A DNA stretch of 34,757 bases, from positions 1 to 34,757 of the forward strand of contig JAUIMJ010000008.1 in assembly GCA_030433295.1 (NCBI GenBank). Reading direction: 5' to 3'. A program made the position numbers and the translations under genes. The notes under the pieces are model-generated. The model worked only from the letters and a program-made list of their open reading frames with translations, did no database searches and was not told the DNA's origin. Origin of the DNA: a bacterium. GTDB lineage: Bacteria > Bdellovibrionota_C > UBA2361 > SZUA-149. Shown one piece after another: positions 19,192-31,538 of the stretch. Position 1 is the stretch's first letter, and each line of letters begins with the position of its first letter.

Positions 19192-20088
19192 GTGAGCAAA
19201 CTAACGAACACAGACGGGAGATACAGGAGGCAAGTTCCTCGGACTCTACTCGGGGTAAGCGTATTGCTCGCACTCTCACTCGTCTTATCGTGGTCTGTTG
19301 GTAGCAAACTTGTCGCACCAAGTTTGCACCGTGTCGGCAGGCCGCCGACTGAATTTCCCGCGGAATCTGTCTCTTTCAAAAGCAATTCTGGGAGCGCAGT
19401 TTCTGCCTGGAGCGTACCCGCCAGTCCCTCGCGGGGTGTGATTGTTCTACTCCATGGAATTCGTGGGTCTCGGCTGTCGATGCTCGAGCGCGCAAAATTT
19501 CTTCATAACGCAGGTTATTCCGTCGTTTTGCTCGATCATCAGGCTCATGGTGAAACGCCAGGTGAGGCGATAACGCTTGGATATCTCGAAAAACATGACG
19601 TTGAAGCGGCAGTTGCTTTTGTCCGCAAACGCTACCCGGGAGAGCGGATAGCTGTGATTGGAGTGTCCCTCGGAGGCGCGTCCGCACTACTGTCTTCGCC
19701 CTTGGGAATCAATGCGCTTATCCTAGAGGCTGTTTACCCGACAATTGAAGAAGCCGTGCACAACCGCGTCGCCGCAAAGCTAGGTCCATTGGCGGCAATT
19801 CCAACCGAAATACTTCTGATCCAACTAAAGCTAAGACTAGGAATATCCCGAGCTGATTTGCGCCCGATCGATTTCATATCGAAGGTCGAATGCCCTGTTT
19901 TCATTATCTCGGGACTCGAAGATTTACACACTACCGCACAGGAGACAAAAAGGATGTACGAGCAGGCTATGCAACCAAAAGAGCTGTGGTTGATAGGCGG
20001 AGCAGCTCATCAAGATCTCCATCGTCTGACCCCAGACCTGTACAAGGAAAAGGTATTGGCGTTTCTGGACCGCTACATGACCCACTAG
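19192..20088 (+). CDS. Alpha/beta hydrolase (membrane-anchored)
   Basis: VIVLLHGIRGS, VVLLDHQAHGET, IAVIGVSLGGASALL nucleophile elbow, ISGLEDLHT, GGAAHQDLH. Confidence 0.85.
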   Translation: MSKLTNTDGRYRRQVPRTLLGVSVLLALSLVLSWSVGSKLVAPSLHRVGRPPTEFPAESVSFKSNSGSAVSAWSVPASPSRGVIVLLHGIRGSRLSMLERAKFLHNAGYSVVLLDHQAHGETPGEAITLGYLEKHDVEAAVAFVRKRYPGERIAVIGVSLGGASALLSSPLGINALILEAVYPTIEEAVHNRVAAKLGPLAAIPTEILLIQLKLRLGISRADLRPIDFISKVECPVFIISGLEDLHTTAQETKRMYEQAMQPKELWLIGGAAHQDLHRLTPDLYKEKVLAFLDRYMTH

Positions 20089-20133
20089 AGCAGTCGCAGG
20101 ATACAATCGTACTATCTTTGCCGGAAGACTACT

Positions 20134-20349
20134 CTAGTGCTCTGTCTTCTCCTTGCCTGTATCCCGGCGGATCTCTATCTCACCATCATTGACGAGCTTG
20201 TAGATCTTACTCAGCTGACTCTTCTCAACCCCGTCTATCTCGCCGTCGGCATGGATTATCTCAATCAGCATATCCCACTCGTGCTGCAGGATTACGCCGT
20301 CCTTCAGGACCCTGTCGACCAGATGAACGAACTCATTCGTTGTAGCCAT
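20134..20349 (-). CDS. Small protein, possibly TerB-like
   Basis: 71 aa MATTNEFVHLVDRVLKDGVILQHEWDMLIEIIHADGEIDGVEKSQLSKIYKLV...; GGGAG SD upstream; DGEIDGVEKSQL resembles TerB-like helical motif. Confidence 0.5.
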   Translation of the reverse strand: MATTNEFVHLVDRVLKDGVILQHEWDMLIEIIHADGEIDGVEKSQLSKIYKLVNDGEIEIRRDTGKEKTEH

Positions 20350-20544
20350 GAGAAATCTCCCTCTCGAAGATTGTCAGTAGTGCATCAGTAAATCGCCGGA
20401 AATACCTGAAATAAGGGATAAATTCCCCCGCTCGCTTGCATTTCTACGGTAATTCTATCATTTTATATTCTGCTTTTGGTAGCGGCCTGTTTCCCCCCGG
20501 GCCCGTCCTGCGCCCGTTCTTTGTCCCCTACATATGAGTATGCA

Positions 20545-20599
20545 CTACATCGTTCCTTGTAGAGAGATGAATTCAGCAAATCTCTGCCAGGAACGGTAG
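20545..20599 (+). promoter_or_regulatory. Multi-helix stem-loop in the leader of the YhhQ-like gene
   Basis: CTAC-at-CGTTCCT-tgt-AGAGA-(15 nt)-TCTCT-gcc-AGGAACG-GTAG, 16 bp with a 3x3 internal loop and a 2-nt bulge. Confidence 0.45.
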
Positions 20600-20645
20600 G
20601 AGTTTCAAGGATTTTATCCGGTTTTTGGCTACACATGGGAGCCGG

Positions 20646-20696
20646 GCTGCGCTCTTAAGCAAGTGTCTTGTTCAGGGACGTGCTTAGGCGCTCAGC
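20646..20696 (+). promoter_or_regulatory. Second stem-loop in the leader of the YhhQ-like gene
   Basis: GCTGCGCTCTTAAGCA (20646-20661) with TGCTTAGGCGCTCAGC (20681-20696): 16 positions, 2 mismatches; ends ~33 nt before the ATG. Confidence 0.45.
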
Positions 20697-20729
20697 TCGC
20701 ACACTTCCATTTTAGTCTGGAGAAACCCT

Positions 20730-21518
20730 ATGTCGTTTGTCGATCGTTCCGTTCTGATGCAGAACACCGGGGAACCCGTGATCAGTCTTTTGCGCAATCG
20801 AAAGATGATCGTTGTCTTCTGTATCTACATGTCGGCTATCGCGGCCGTGAACCTTTTGAGTGGTAAGCTCGTCGCTACCAGCATTGTCATCGGAGGAGTC
20901 AACCTGCTTGGATGGCTTCCCGGCGGAGTTATCAAATTCTCCTCCGGCGCCTTCTGCTACGCGATTACCTTCCCGATGACTGACGTGCTCTCGGAAATCT
21001 GGGGAAAGCGCACGGCGCGGCTTGCTGTCTGGTGCGGTCTCGGTGCCAATATCGGTATCATGGCCTACACCATGCTCGCCATCCAGTTGCCAGCAGCAGA
21101 CCCCGAATATCAGGCCGCTTTCGTGAAAGTGCTCGGCTCGTCCGTCTTCATCATCGGCGGCTACCTGCTGAGCTACACGATCAGTCAGTTAAGTGACGTC
21201 TGGCTCTATCACAAGATCCGCGAAGGAGAGTCAAAGCCCGGCTTTGAATCCCTGTGGAAGCGGATTCTCGGCAGCACCCTCGTCTCGCAGGCACTCGATA
21301 CCGCCATTTTCATTCCCGTGGCCTTTTACCTTTCGGGGCAGATCACCGATTTCAACGAATTGCTGCTCGTGATGGGCTGTCAGTACCTGGTTAAGGCGTG
21401 CATGACGGTCTTTATTCTGCCGTCGTGTTACCTGCTGGTGTACTGGGTCGGCTACAACAACGAGCTGCTGCTGCCGGAAGAGGACTATCGGGCACATCTC
21501 TACAAAACAGAAGCGTAA
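20730..21518 (+). CDS. YhhQ/VUT-family queuosine-precursor-transporter-like protein
   Basis: NLLSGKLVA, FSSGAFCYAITFPMTDVLSEIWGKRTARLAVWCGL, GGYLLSYTISQLSDVWLYHKI; upstream CTGGAGAAACCCT SD. Confidence 0.8.
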   Translation: MSFVDRSVLMQNTGEPVISLLRNRKMIVVFCIYMSAIAAVNLLSGKLVATSIVIGGVNLLGWLPGGVIKFSSGAFCYAITFPMTDVLSEIWGKRTARLAVWCGLGANIGIMAYTMLAIQLPAADPEYQAAFVKVLGSSVFIIGGYLLSYTISQLSDVWLYHKIREGESKPGFESLWKRILGSTLVSQALDTAIFIPVAFYLSGQITDFNELLLVMGCQYLVKACMTVFILPSCYLLVYWVGYNNELLLPEEDYRAHLYKTEA

Positions 21519-21551
21519 TCATGCCCGTTCTTTTGCAGGGCGCCATGATTC

Positions 21552-21583
21552 GGCACGATGGTTTTTCAAAACTCCACCGTGCC
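21552..21583 (-). terminator. Hairpin GGCACGATGG...CCACCGTGCC
   Basis: 10-bp stem, sole mismatch is G-U compatible on the minus strand. Confidence 0.35.
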
Positions 21584-21751
21584 ACAATTATTCACGGCAA
21601 TACCTTACTCCTTCCTTCGTTCAGTCCGGAAGGATTAGATACACTGAAGGACGCTACGTCGGACTTTTTAAACCTTGAGGAAACCTCTCTGGAGTAAAAC
21701 GCCCGATATAACTTCCTTCTCGTAGTTGCAGGCAGCGACATAGTCGACGGC

Positions 21752-22054
21752 TTACAGGGTTTCAAGGAGTTCCGCCTGGAGCTTCTGAGCCTGACGGTAG
21801 GCGCGGCTTTTCTCCGGCACCAATCCCAGGCAGACAACGAACTCGAGGTAATCAGACTCGCTGTAGGTGCGACGCATCAGGCGATAATACATCACCCGCA
21901 AACGCTCCATCTCGAGCTTGATTTCTTGAGTGGCCTGATAGCTTCCGCAATTGAGGAAGTGACGAAACGCCCAGCACAGTGCCTCCGAAACCAGCGCAGC
22001 AGTTTCGATCCAGGCAGCCGTGGCGAATTCGACCGAGGGAAATGACATCTTCAT
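21752..22054 (-). CDS. Hypothetical helical protein
   Basis: 100 aa MKMSFPSVEFATAAWIETAALVSEALCWAFRHFLNCGSYQ...; no family assigned. Confidence 0.45.
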   Translation of the reverse strand: MKMSFPSVEFATAAWIETAALVSEALCWAFRHFLNCGSYQATQEIKLEMERLRVMYYRLMRRTYSESDYLEFVVCLGLVPEKSRAYRQAQKLQAELLETL

Positions 22055-22497
22055 ATTTCACCAACCTTTCGTACTAGAGTTTCTCGTGGAAAAGACCGAC
22101 CGCATCCGAAAGCCGTGCGCCATGGCAAGCCTTTCGAACGCAGTACATTCTGCACTCTTCTGCTCGGTGGGTAAGGAAAGGATCAGAACATCCCGCTGCC
22201 GTCGAGATGGCAGCGTTCCTTCGATTATAGCTGAGCGATTCCTTGCTAATCACCGCCTGTAGATAGTTATGCGAAAATGCAGACAGAAATTGATGCATAC
22301 CCATGGCAACAGGGTATCCTGCTAAAATAACGAAGAAATACGGCAGGAAGAGAGGTGTTCACATGGAAACAGGAGAAATCTTCATCCATGCGCGGGCGAT
22401 ACTCCGCCTGTGGAGGTTCGTGGGACCAAACCCGTTTGACCAGCATTTCTGCAAATCAAATGAACCTCCCGGGGCAAGTGCCTCCCCTTTTCATTCC

Positions 22498-23529
22498 TCA
22501 AGACGCTTCCTCAGAAACGGATTCCGCACGCTTTATCTTCGACACCCAGTACAAGAACAGCGAACTGGAAAGTGACAAGGCCACGATCAGACAAAAGATC
22601 GCAAGGCGGATGTACATCTCCGTACTGTTCTCCCACTTTCCTTCTTTGGTTAAGAAGTCGAAGGGAACCATCAGCAGCAAAATGACGCCGGCAACAAACT
22701 CACTTACGAGAAAGAGATTACCCTTCATTCGCTTAATCGCATGGCGAAAAGGCACCGAGATAACGAGACAAAGAGCTGCCACTGGTCCATACGTCCAAAA
22801 TCCGTCAGGATAGCCCTGTGCAAGCTCCCAGTCACCAAGAACCGTGTGGCAGAGAAGCACGACGATAGAGCCAATGCCTGCCGCAAGACCGCTTCCCCAG
22901 AACATTGTGGTCCCCAGAGGTAGGCGATCCAACACTCGTCTGGCCTGAATATCCTTAGCACCCATAAACGTTGAGGCCGCGACGCAGAAGAAGACCCATA
23001 TGGGTATACCGAGGAGTTTCCCTCGCGCAACCTTGTCAAACAGGGTTCCATCAGTCGCATAGGCAAGCGCAAGCGTCATCAAAGCAGCAATGAGCCCGAT
23101 GCCGACTGCAATTGCCTGAGGTCTGGAAATGCGCTCGAGGAATATGAAGCGACTTCCCAAACCAACCGTCACCGCTTTCACCCCGCGACCGATGACACTC
23201 CCAAGAGTCAAAGGCATGCCGCGGGACATCGCAAAGATGTTGAGAATGTCACCAATCAGCGAAATAAAGCACCAGATAGTCATGTTTCCAAGCTGATCAC
23301 CCGGCGTGCTCTGATAGCTTTTACCATCCTTCTCTACCCGCTTTTTATCCCAGCGAGAGATGTAGTAGCCAACAAAGATGAGGGGAAAACAGACCATCGT
23401 CCACATCGTCGCTGCGCTTGCAAGGGAGGCATTCCCCGCAAACAACAAACGAGCGATCATCAAAAACGCTGCGATAAACAGCGCATCGCACAAGGCGAAG
23501 AAAATCACCAAACCAGAAAGCGCACCCAT
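22498..23529 (-). CDS. EamA/DMT-like multi-pass transporter
   Basis: 343 aa, ~10 hydrophobic segments, duplicated 5-TM layout; GSVIGRGVKAVTVGLGSRFIFLERISRPQAIAVGIGLIAALMTL. Confidence 0.65.
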   Translation of the reverse strand: MGALSGLVIFFALCDALFIAAFLMIARLLFAGNASLASAATMWTMVCFPLIFVGYYISRWDKKRVEKDGKSYQSTPGDQLGNMTIWCFISLIGDILNIFAMSRGMPLTLGSVIGRGVKAVTVGLGSRFIFLERISRPQAIAVGIGLIAALMTLALAYATDGTLFDKVARGKLLGIPIWVFFCVAASTFMGAKDIQARRVLDRLPLGTTMFWGSGLAAGIGSIVVLLCHTVLGDWELAQGYPDGFWTYGPVAALCLVISVPFRHAIKRMKGNLFLVSEFVAGVILLLMVPFDFLTKEGKWENSTEMYIRLAIFCLIVALSLSSSLFLYWVSKIKRAESVSEEAS

Positions 23530-23571
23530 TGCGCAGACTCCTTATCAAAGGGGAATGTATTGTTTAGAAAA

Positions 23572-23799
23572 ATGAATCAGAGCGCTCAGGGCGGCTCGCC
23601 CGGGTTATACCCGCGCAAAAAACCAGGGTCCCACGATACTCAGCGCAGATCAGCGCTAAATACCGTGAAGAATATCTACCATTACATTTTCTATCCGGAC
23701 TGGCCTCGTCAGAGACGTGCTCTGTTCAAGGTTTTCAGGCCCAAAGACGCTCAGGTGAAGCGGAGAGATAAAGTGGTGAAGAAAGACCGCAAACAATAG
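23572..23799 (+). CDS. Small basic hypothetical protein
   Basis: MNQSAQGGSPGLYPRKKPGSHDTQRRSALNTVKNIYHYIFYPDWPRQRRALFKVFRPKDAQ...; weak support. Confidence 0.3.
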   Translation: MNQSAQGGSPGLYPRKKPGSHDTQRRSALNTVKNIYHYIFYPDWPRQRRALFKVFRPKDAQVKRRDKVVKKDRKQ

Positions 23800-23837
23800 A
23801 GGACGGAGTCCTCACACCTCAGGATTGTAAAGAACTA

Positions 23838-24878
23838 CTAGGAAGGCTCTTCGATAAACTCGTCTTTTTGCTCACGAGCCAGCAGATCCTCAATGGCCTG
23901 CTGTATGGATTTGTTCTCTGCTACGACCTTACCCATCTGCTCGATGATAGGCGCGTTGACGTTTTTCTGTCTCGCAAGCTCAGCAAGTTTGGGGGCCGTT
24001 TTTACGGCTTCTGCCACCTGGCCAAGGCTTGAGACAATCTCATCGAGGTCCTTGCCCTCACCAAGCATGAGACCAACCCGACGGTTTCGGCTTAAATCCC
24101 CGGTTGCCGTAAGCAGAAGATCACCGAGCCCGGAGAGCCCTCCCACGGTGCGGCGATTCCCTCCGAGGGCTTCGGTAAGACGCATCATTTCAGCTACGCC
24201 GCGGGTAATGAGCGCTGCCCTGGCATTACTTCCCATGCCTGCACCGTCAACAATCCCGGCCGCCAGAGCAATTACGTTCTTGATCACACCGCCGTATTCA
24301 ACGCCAAGCATGTCCGTAGAAGTATAAATTCGAAATGGGCCTGCGTGGAAAATCCTGGCGACCCGCTTTGCCGTTTCACTGCATGCAGCAGCAACAGTTA
24401 CTGCGGCAGGCAGTCCTTTAACGACCTCAAGCGCAAAGCTCGGCCCTCCGAGAATGGCCAGTCGGGAGCGGTTTCCAAGAACATCCTCAAGAACCTGGCC
24501 CATGGTGTTCAGACCATCACCTTCAAGACCCTTGGCGGTGCTCACACAAAGCAAGTCGTCGCTGATGAAAGGTGCTGCTGCAGTAGCCACTGAACGCGTT
24601 GCAGAGGAAGGAACAGAAAATACCAGCAACTGCACACCCGCAATGCACTCCTCAAGCGAAGTGCTTGCAGTAATACCGGGGTGTAGCTTCTCGTCGGGAA
24701 AATATCGGGAATTTTCGTGGGCTTCATTGAGGGAGCGGATGACATCAGCATCCCGCCCCCAGAGCTTTACCTGATGACCGGAAGTAGCAAGATGCTGCGC
24801 AAGGGCCGTACCCCAGCTGCCTGAGCCAAGAACTCCGACATGAACACTCCCGCTCTGTTTCGCACTCGAGGTGCTCAC
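23838..24878 (-). CDS. gpsA: Glycerol-3-phosphate dehydrogenase [NAD(P)+]
   Basis: VGVLGSGSWGTALAQHLA, STAKGLE, GGPSFALEV, GVIKNVIALAAGIVDGAGMGSNARAALITRG, LSGLGDLLLTATGDLSRNRRVG. GTG at 24878 has AGGGAG 6 nt upstream, better than the track start 24896. Confidence 0.95.
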   Translation of the reverse strand: MSTSSAKQSGSVHVGVLGSGSWGTALAQHLATSGHQVKLWGRDADVIRSLNEAHENSRYFPDEKLHPGITASTSLEECIAGVQLLVFSVPSSATRSVATAAAPFISDDLLCVSTAKGLEGDGLNTMGQVLEDVLGNRSRLAILGGPSFALEVVKGLPAAVTVAAACSETAKRVARIFHAGPFRIYTSTDMLGVEYGGVIKNVIALAAGIVDGAGMGSNARAALITRGVAEMMRLTEALGGNRRTVGGLSGLGDLLLTATGDLSRNRRVGLMLGEGKDLDEIVSSLGQVAEAVKTAPKLAELARQKNVNAPIIEQMGKVVAENKSIQQAIEDLLAREQKDEFIEEPS

Positions 24879-24896
24879 GACGTTCTCCCTACGCAA

Positions 24897-24934
24897 TGAG
24901 ACGCTAGTCCGGAACCCTGGGGTTCCGGGTCTCA
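24897..24934 (-). other. Stem-loop in gyrA-gpsA junction
   Basis: TGAGAC-(gctagt)-CCGGAACC-ctgg-GGTTCCGG-GTCTCA; no U-tract. Confidence 0.5.
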
Positions 24935-24938
24935 GAGT

Positions 24939-27473
24939 CTAGTGAATGGATTCCTCAGGACCCGGGGCGTCTTCCCCCTCTTCCTCGTCTCCCTTATCGG
25001 CAACTCGCGCCACCGCAGCTACTTTCTCGCCCTCATCCAGATTCACCAGACTTACGCCCTTGGTGTTTCTGCCGATAACGGAAATCCCGCTCACACCCAT
25101 TCGGATAATCTTTCCGGCTGTGGTGATGATCATAATATCGTCGCCTTCGCGTACCTTACAGGTAGCAACCACTGGTCCGTTACGCCCTTCGGTCTTGATA
25201 TCAATAAGACCTTTACCACCTCGACCCTGCCGACGATATTCGGTCACTGCGGTTCGTTTACCGTATCCGTTCTCACAGACGGTCAGATAGGCAATAGGAC
25301 CACTTTCAGTGCTGTCCGGATCCTCGTCGCTGTGAGAACTGGTCTCGCTCTCAAGGGCGACAAAGTTTACTACGTGATCATCATCATCAACCTTGATGGA
25401 ACGAACACCTCTGGCTGTTCTGCCCATTGGCCGAACATCGTCCTCATCAAATCGAATCGCCTTACCGGATGCGGTTCCCAGCAGGATATCCCCGCCACCA
25501 GTGCTTACGCGTGCGCCGATGAGCTCATCGTTTTCGTCAATTGTGGTAGCAATGATTCCGCCTCGGCGAACGTTTGAGAAGGACATGAGGTCAACACGCT
25601 TGATGTAGCCGTTCTTAGTCGCCATAACGACGTATTTACCTTCCTCAAAATGGCGAACCGGCAAGATTGCTGAAACCTTCTCCTCCTTTTCGAGGTTGAG
25701 CATATTGACGATCGCCCGACCGCGAGCTGTTCTCCCTGCCTCAGGTAAATTGTAGACCTTTAGCCAATACAATTTACCTTTGGTGGTAAAGACCAGTAGA
25801 AACGCATGCGTACTTGCTATGAAAATATCAGTTACGAAATCCTCGTCACCTTCCGCGAGTTTCTTGGTGCCCATGACGCCCTTTCCGCCGCGTCGCTGTG
25901 CGCGGTAGGTAGAAACCGCGGTGCGCTTGGCGTAGCCGCGATGGCTGATGGTAACGACCATATCCTCTTCAGCAATCAGGTCTTCAAGATCGATTTCGTC
26001 TTCTGCTTCCTCAATCGTAGTCCTGCGCTCATCGTTGTACTTCGAGGATACTTCTTCGAGTTCTTCACCAATGACCCGATCTACTTCGGCAACGTCAGCA
26101 AGAATCTTGCTGAGCTCTTCGATTTTCTTGGTGATTTCCAGATACTCTTCCTCGATGGACTCTCGCTCAAGGCCGGTCAGACGACGCAGCGGCATATCGA
26201 GAATATTCTGCGCCTGAATATCACTGAGGCTAAAGCGAGCAATTAACTGTTCTTTCGCTTCAGCCGCAGAGCGCGAGGCACGGATTACCTTGATAACTTC
26301 CTCGATGTGATCGAGCGCTATGCGGTAGCCTTCCAGAATATGCTGTCGCGCCTTTGCTTTATTGAGTTCAAAGCGGGTTCTGCGAGTAACGACTATTCGG
26401 CGGTGCTTGATGAACTCAGTAAGTACCTGCTTGAGGTCAAGAACCCGAGGCGTTCCATCGACGATTGCAAGCATGTTAACGCCAAAGGTTCTTTGCAAAG
26501 CAGTCAGCTTATACAGCTGGTTGATCACCACATCGCTTACGGCATCTCGCTTGAGCTCGATGACGATGCGCATTCCTTTGCGATCGGACTCATCACGAAG
26601 CTTTGCAATCCCGGTGAGTTTCTTCTCGTTCACCAGCTCAGCAATCTTTTCGATGAGTCTGGACTTGTTTACCTGGTAGGGAATCTCATCAACGATGATG
26701 GCCTCAGTGTCCTTGCGCGAACCGCTGAGCGTTTCTACGCGCATCTTACCGCGGAGCTTAACCAGACCTCGTCCGGTCTTATACATCTGGTGAATAGGAC
26801 CACGACCGGCAATAATTCCCGCGGTAGGGAAATCAGGCCCGGGCAGGTGTTCCATCAGGTCCTCAACACTGGCTTCCGGATTCTTTATCAGATGAAGCGT
26901 AGCCGCGATAACCTCGCCAATATTATGCGGCGGGATCTTCGAGGCCATACCGACCGCAATACCCTCAGCACCGTTTACCAGCAGATTCGGAACCCTGGAG
27001 GGAAGCACCACTGGTTCGACATTCGACTCGTCAAAGTTTGGAATAAACTCAACAGTGTCCTTGTCGATATCGGCAAGCAATGACTCAGCGATAGTGAGCA
27101 TGCGGCACTCGGTGTATCGATAGGCCGCAGCCGGGTCACCATCAACGGACCCGAAGTTACCCTGACCATCGATCAGCGGATAGCGCATATTCCAGGACTG
27201 AGCCATGCGCACCAGGGCGTCATACACCGCGGAATCGCCATGGGGGTGGAGGCGTTTGAGAACCTCACCGACAACACCCGCACACTTTGAAAACTTCTTA
27301 CCTGAGGTCAGGCCCTCTCCAAGCATGGCGTAAAGGATTCTACGGTGGACGGGCTTCAGTCCGTCACGCACATCGGGCAATGCTCGGCCAATAATCACAC
27401 TCATCGCGTAATCCAGATAGGATCCGCGCATTTCGTCTTCAATATTAACCGGTATGATATTTGTACTATCCAT
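24939..27473 (-). CDS. gyrA: DNA gyrase subunit A
   Basis: 844 aa; [38 protein letters not shown], GyrA-box AQRRGGKG. Confidence 0.98.
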   Translation of the reverse strand: MDSTNIIPVNIEDEMRGSYLDYAMSVIIGRALPDVRDGLKPVHRRILYAMLGEGLTSGKKFSKCAGVVGEVLKRLHPHGDSAVYDALVRMAQSWNMRYPLIDGQGNFGSVDGDPAAAYRYTECRMLTIAESLLADIDKDTVEFIPNFDESNVEPVVLPSRVPNLLVNGAEGIAVGMASKIPPHNIGEVIAATLHLIKNPEASVEDLMEHLPGPDFPTAGIIAGRGPIHQMYKTGRGLVKLRGKMRVETLSGSRKDTEAIIVDEIPYQVNKSRLIEKIAELVNEKKLTGIAKLRDESDRKGMRIVIELKRDAVSDVVINQLYKLTALQRTFGVNMLAIVDGTPRVLDLKQVLTEFIKHRRIVVTRRTRFELNKAKARQHILEGYRIALDHIEEVIKVIRASRSAAEAKEQLIARFSLSDIQAQNILDMPLRRLTGLERESIEEEYLEITKKIEELSKILADVAEVDRVIGEELEEVSSKYNDERRTTIEEAEDEIDLEDLIAEEDMVVTISHRGYAKRTAVSTYRAQRRGGKGVMGTKKLAEGDEDFVTDIFIASTHAFLLVFTTKGKLYWLKVYNLPEAGRTARGRAIVNMLNLEKEEKVSAILPVRHFEEGKYVVMATKNGYIKRVDLMSFSNVRRGGIIATTIDENDELIGARVSTGGGDILLGTASGKAIRFDEDDVRPMGRTARGVRSIKVDDDDHVVNFVALESETSSHSDEDPDSTESGPIAYLTVCENGYGKRTAVTEYRRQGRGGKGLIDIKTEGRNGPVVATCKVREGDDIMIITTAGKIIRMGVSGISVIGRNTKGVSLVNLDEGEKVAAVARVADKGDEEEGEDAPGPEESIH

Positions 27474-27578
27474 AGGCCTTAGAAATCCTCGCGATTAGTA
27501 AACGCGATACTTGTGCTTACAAAATAAAGTGTAACAACAGCTCCGCAACACGAAGGCTGCTCATGCAATCCAGATACT

Positions 27579-30105
<2,527 letters not shown>

Positions 30106-30287
30106 TTATCTGCTTTCACAAAGCTTTTTCCACAGTTTGACCCGCCCGATTTGCACAGCAAATTACCGCGTCAGAAGGCCTAAAAACTGCCTAACAAAAA
30201 GCAGTCAAAGATACCTTAAAATAGGGCGAAAGATCAACTAAATGGGTGAAAGGTTTTAATGGTTTAGAGTGGTTTACGTCAGTCTTT

Positions 30288-31481
30288 CTATGAAGAAACA
30301 AGACCATCCTTTACCCGGTAAACAGAACAGCTTCCAAGATGGGATTTTGTCTGCGGAGTTTCCTCCGTAGCGGTAACAATAACCTGCGATTCGAAGCCGG
30401 AAATCACCTCATACAGAGCACTCCGGCGCCGCTCATCAAGCTCTGATTCAACATCATCGAGCAGTAGAATTGGCGATTCCCCCTTTTCCTGAATCAGATA
30501 CTCGGTTGCGGCCAATTTCAGAGCCAGCGCGATGCTTCTGGCCTGACCCTGAGAGACAGATTTACGGGCATCTCGGTCTCCTGAGCCAGTATTGAAGCGA
30601 AAAAGCAGGTCATCTTTCTGGATTCCCACCGCAGTTAAGCCCCGTCGGATATCCTCGGCGTGTTTATCGCGATACCGCTGCAGCAGGGCATCGGCTTCAA
30701 TAAGCCCCTTTTTCTTGTCCAGGAAGCCGCTATCCAGCTCAAATGACACCTTCTCAACTGAGGACTGATGCTGCGGAGTCTCGCTCCCCTCCAATTCCCT
30801 AATGATTTGCTCATAATACTTAACAAAAAGCTCGTGGATTCCCTGGCATAATGCCCGCCTCGCTTTAGTTACAGCTCTTCCGTAGCGAACCAGAAGCTCA
30901 TCCCAGGGAGCAAGTTCCTTTTCCACACCTGCACGCTTAAAGGCCCCCTGCAGTATGCTGTTTCGGCTGCGCAAAGCACGCTGATACGAGACGAGATTGT
31001 CGATGTATGCGGTATCGAGCATCGCAAGAAGACGATCGAGGAATTTTCTACGAAGTGCGGGAGCGCCCTTTACCAGCTGAAGCTCGTCAGGGGTAAAAAC
31101 CACGCAACACAGCTGCCCATAAAAATGGCTTGCCGCATCTACCTTGTTACCGTTGAGGAACACATTCCTTCGACCGTTTTCGTACAGGCAACGAATGGTT
31201 TTTTCACCATCCTGTGTAGAGATTCCACCCTCAACATCGAGCGCCGACAATTTTGAGCCCTGGCTGGGCCAGGTGCAGACGTCTCTCAGTTGGGGAACCC
31301 GAAAGGAACGGGCGTGGGATAGAATGAAGATGGCCTCGAGGATGCTTGTCTTCCCCTGACCATTCTCACCAACTATCAGGGAAACTCGCTCGGGGAATTG
31401 CAGTAGCTGGGGTTGTAAATTGCGTAGGCCCTGAACGCTTAGGGAATTGAGGTGCAAGTGATGTATTCCTTTGGTACGCAC
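30288..31481 (-). CDS. recF: DNA replication/repair protein RecF
   Basis: Walker A GENGQGKTSILEAI; FTPDELQLVKGAPALRRKFLDRLLAM; SQGQARSIALALKLA; LLLDDVESELDERRR. Exact start uncertain (GTG at 31481). Confidence 0.95.
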   Translation of the reverse strand: MRTKGIHHLHLNSLSVQGLRNLQPQLLQFPERVSLIVGENGQGKTSILEAIFILSHARSFRVPQLRDVCTWPSQGSKLSALDVEGGISTQDGEKTIRCLYENGRRNVFLNGNKVDAASHFYGQLCCVVFTPDELQLVKGAPALRRKFLDRLLAMLDTAYIDNLVSYQRALRSRNSILQGAFKRAGVEKELAPWDELLVRYGRAVTKARRALCQGIHELFVKYYEQIIRELEGSETPQHQSSVEKVSFELDSGFLDKKKGLIEADALLQRYRDKHAEDIRRGLTAVGIQKDDLLFRFNTGSGDRDARKSVSQGQARSIALALKLAATEYLIQEKGESPILLLDDVESELDERRRSALYEVISGFESQVIVTATEETPQTKSHLGSCSVYRVKDGLVSS

Positions 31482-31538
31482 TCCTTACCCTGCGCAATAC
31501 GTTTTCTAATGAAGAAAACGGCACGGGAAAAAGGAGCT

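Noticed and set aside
20600-20660. Canonical preQ1-I riboswitch near GGCTACACATGGGAGCC
   Set aside because: Partial resemblance (CTACAC) only; the consensus A-rich tail and pseudoknot partner were not found. Left as a test, not a call.
22303-22575. 90-aa + strand ORF in the spacer overlapping the DMT-like gene
   Set aside because: Overlaps the 3' end of the minus-strand transporter and shows no family features; insufficient support.
26307-27083. 258-aa + strand ORF antisense to gyrA (and others, e.g. 24942-25577, 25806-26246)
   Set aside because: Shadow ORFs opposite a strongly conserved gene; no recognisable protein features.
30126-30134. TTTTCCACA DnaA-box-like site upstream of gyrB as part of oriC
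   Set aside because: Single near-match outside the dnaA-dnaN spacer, without a cluster.
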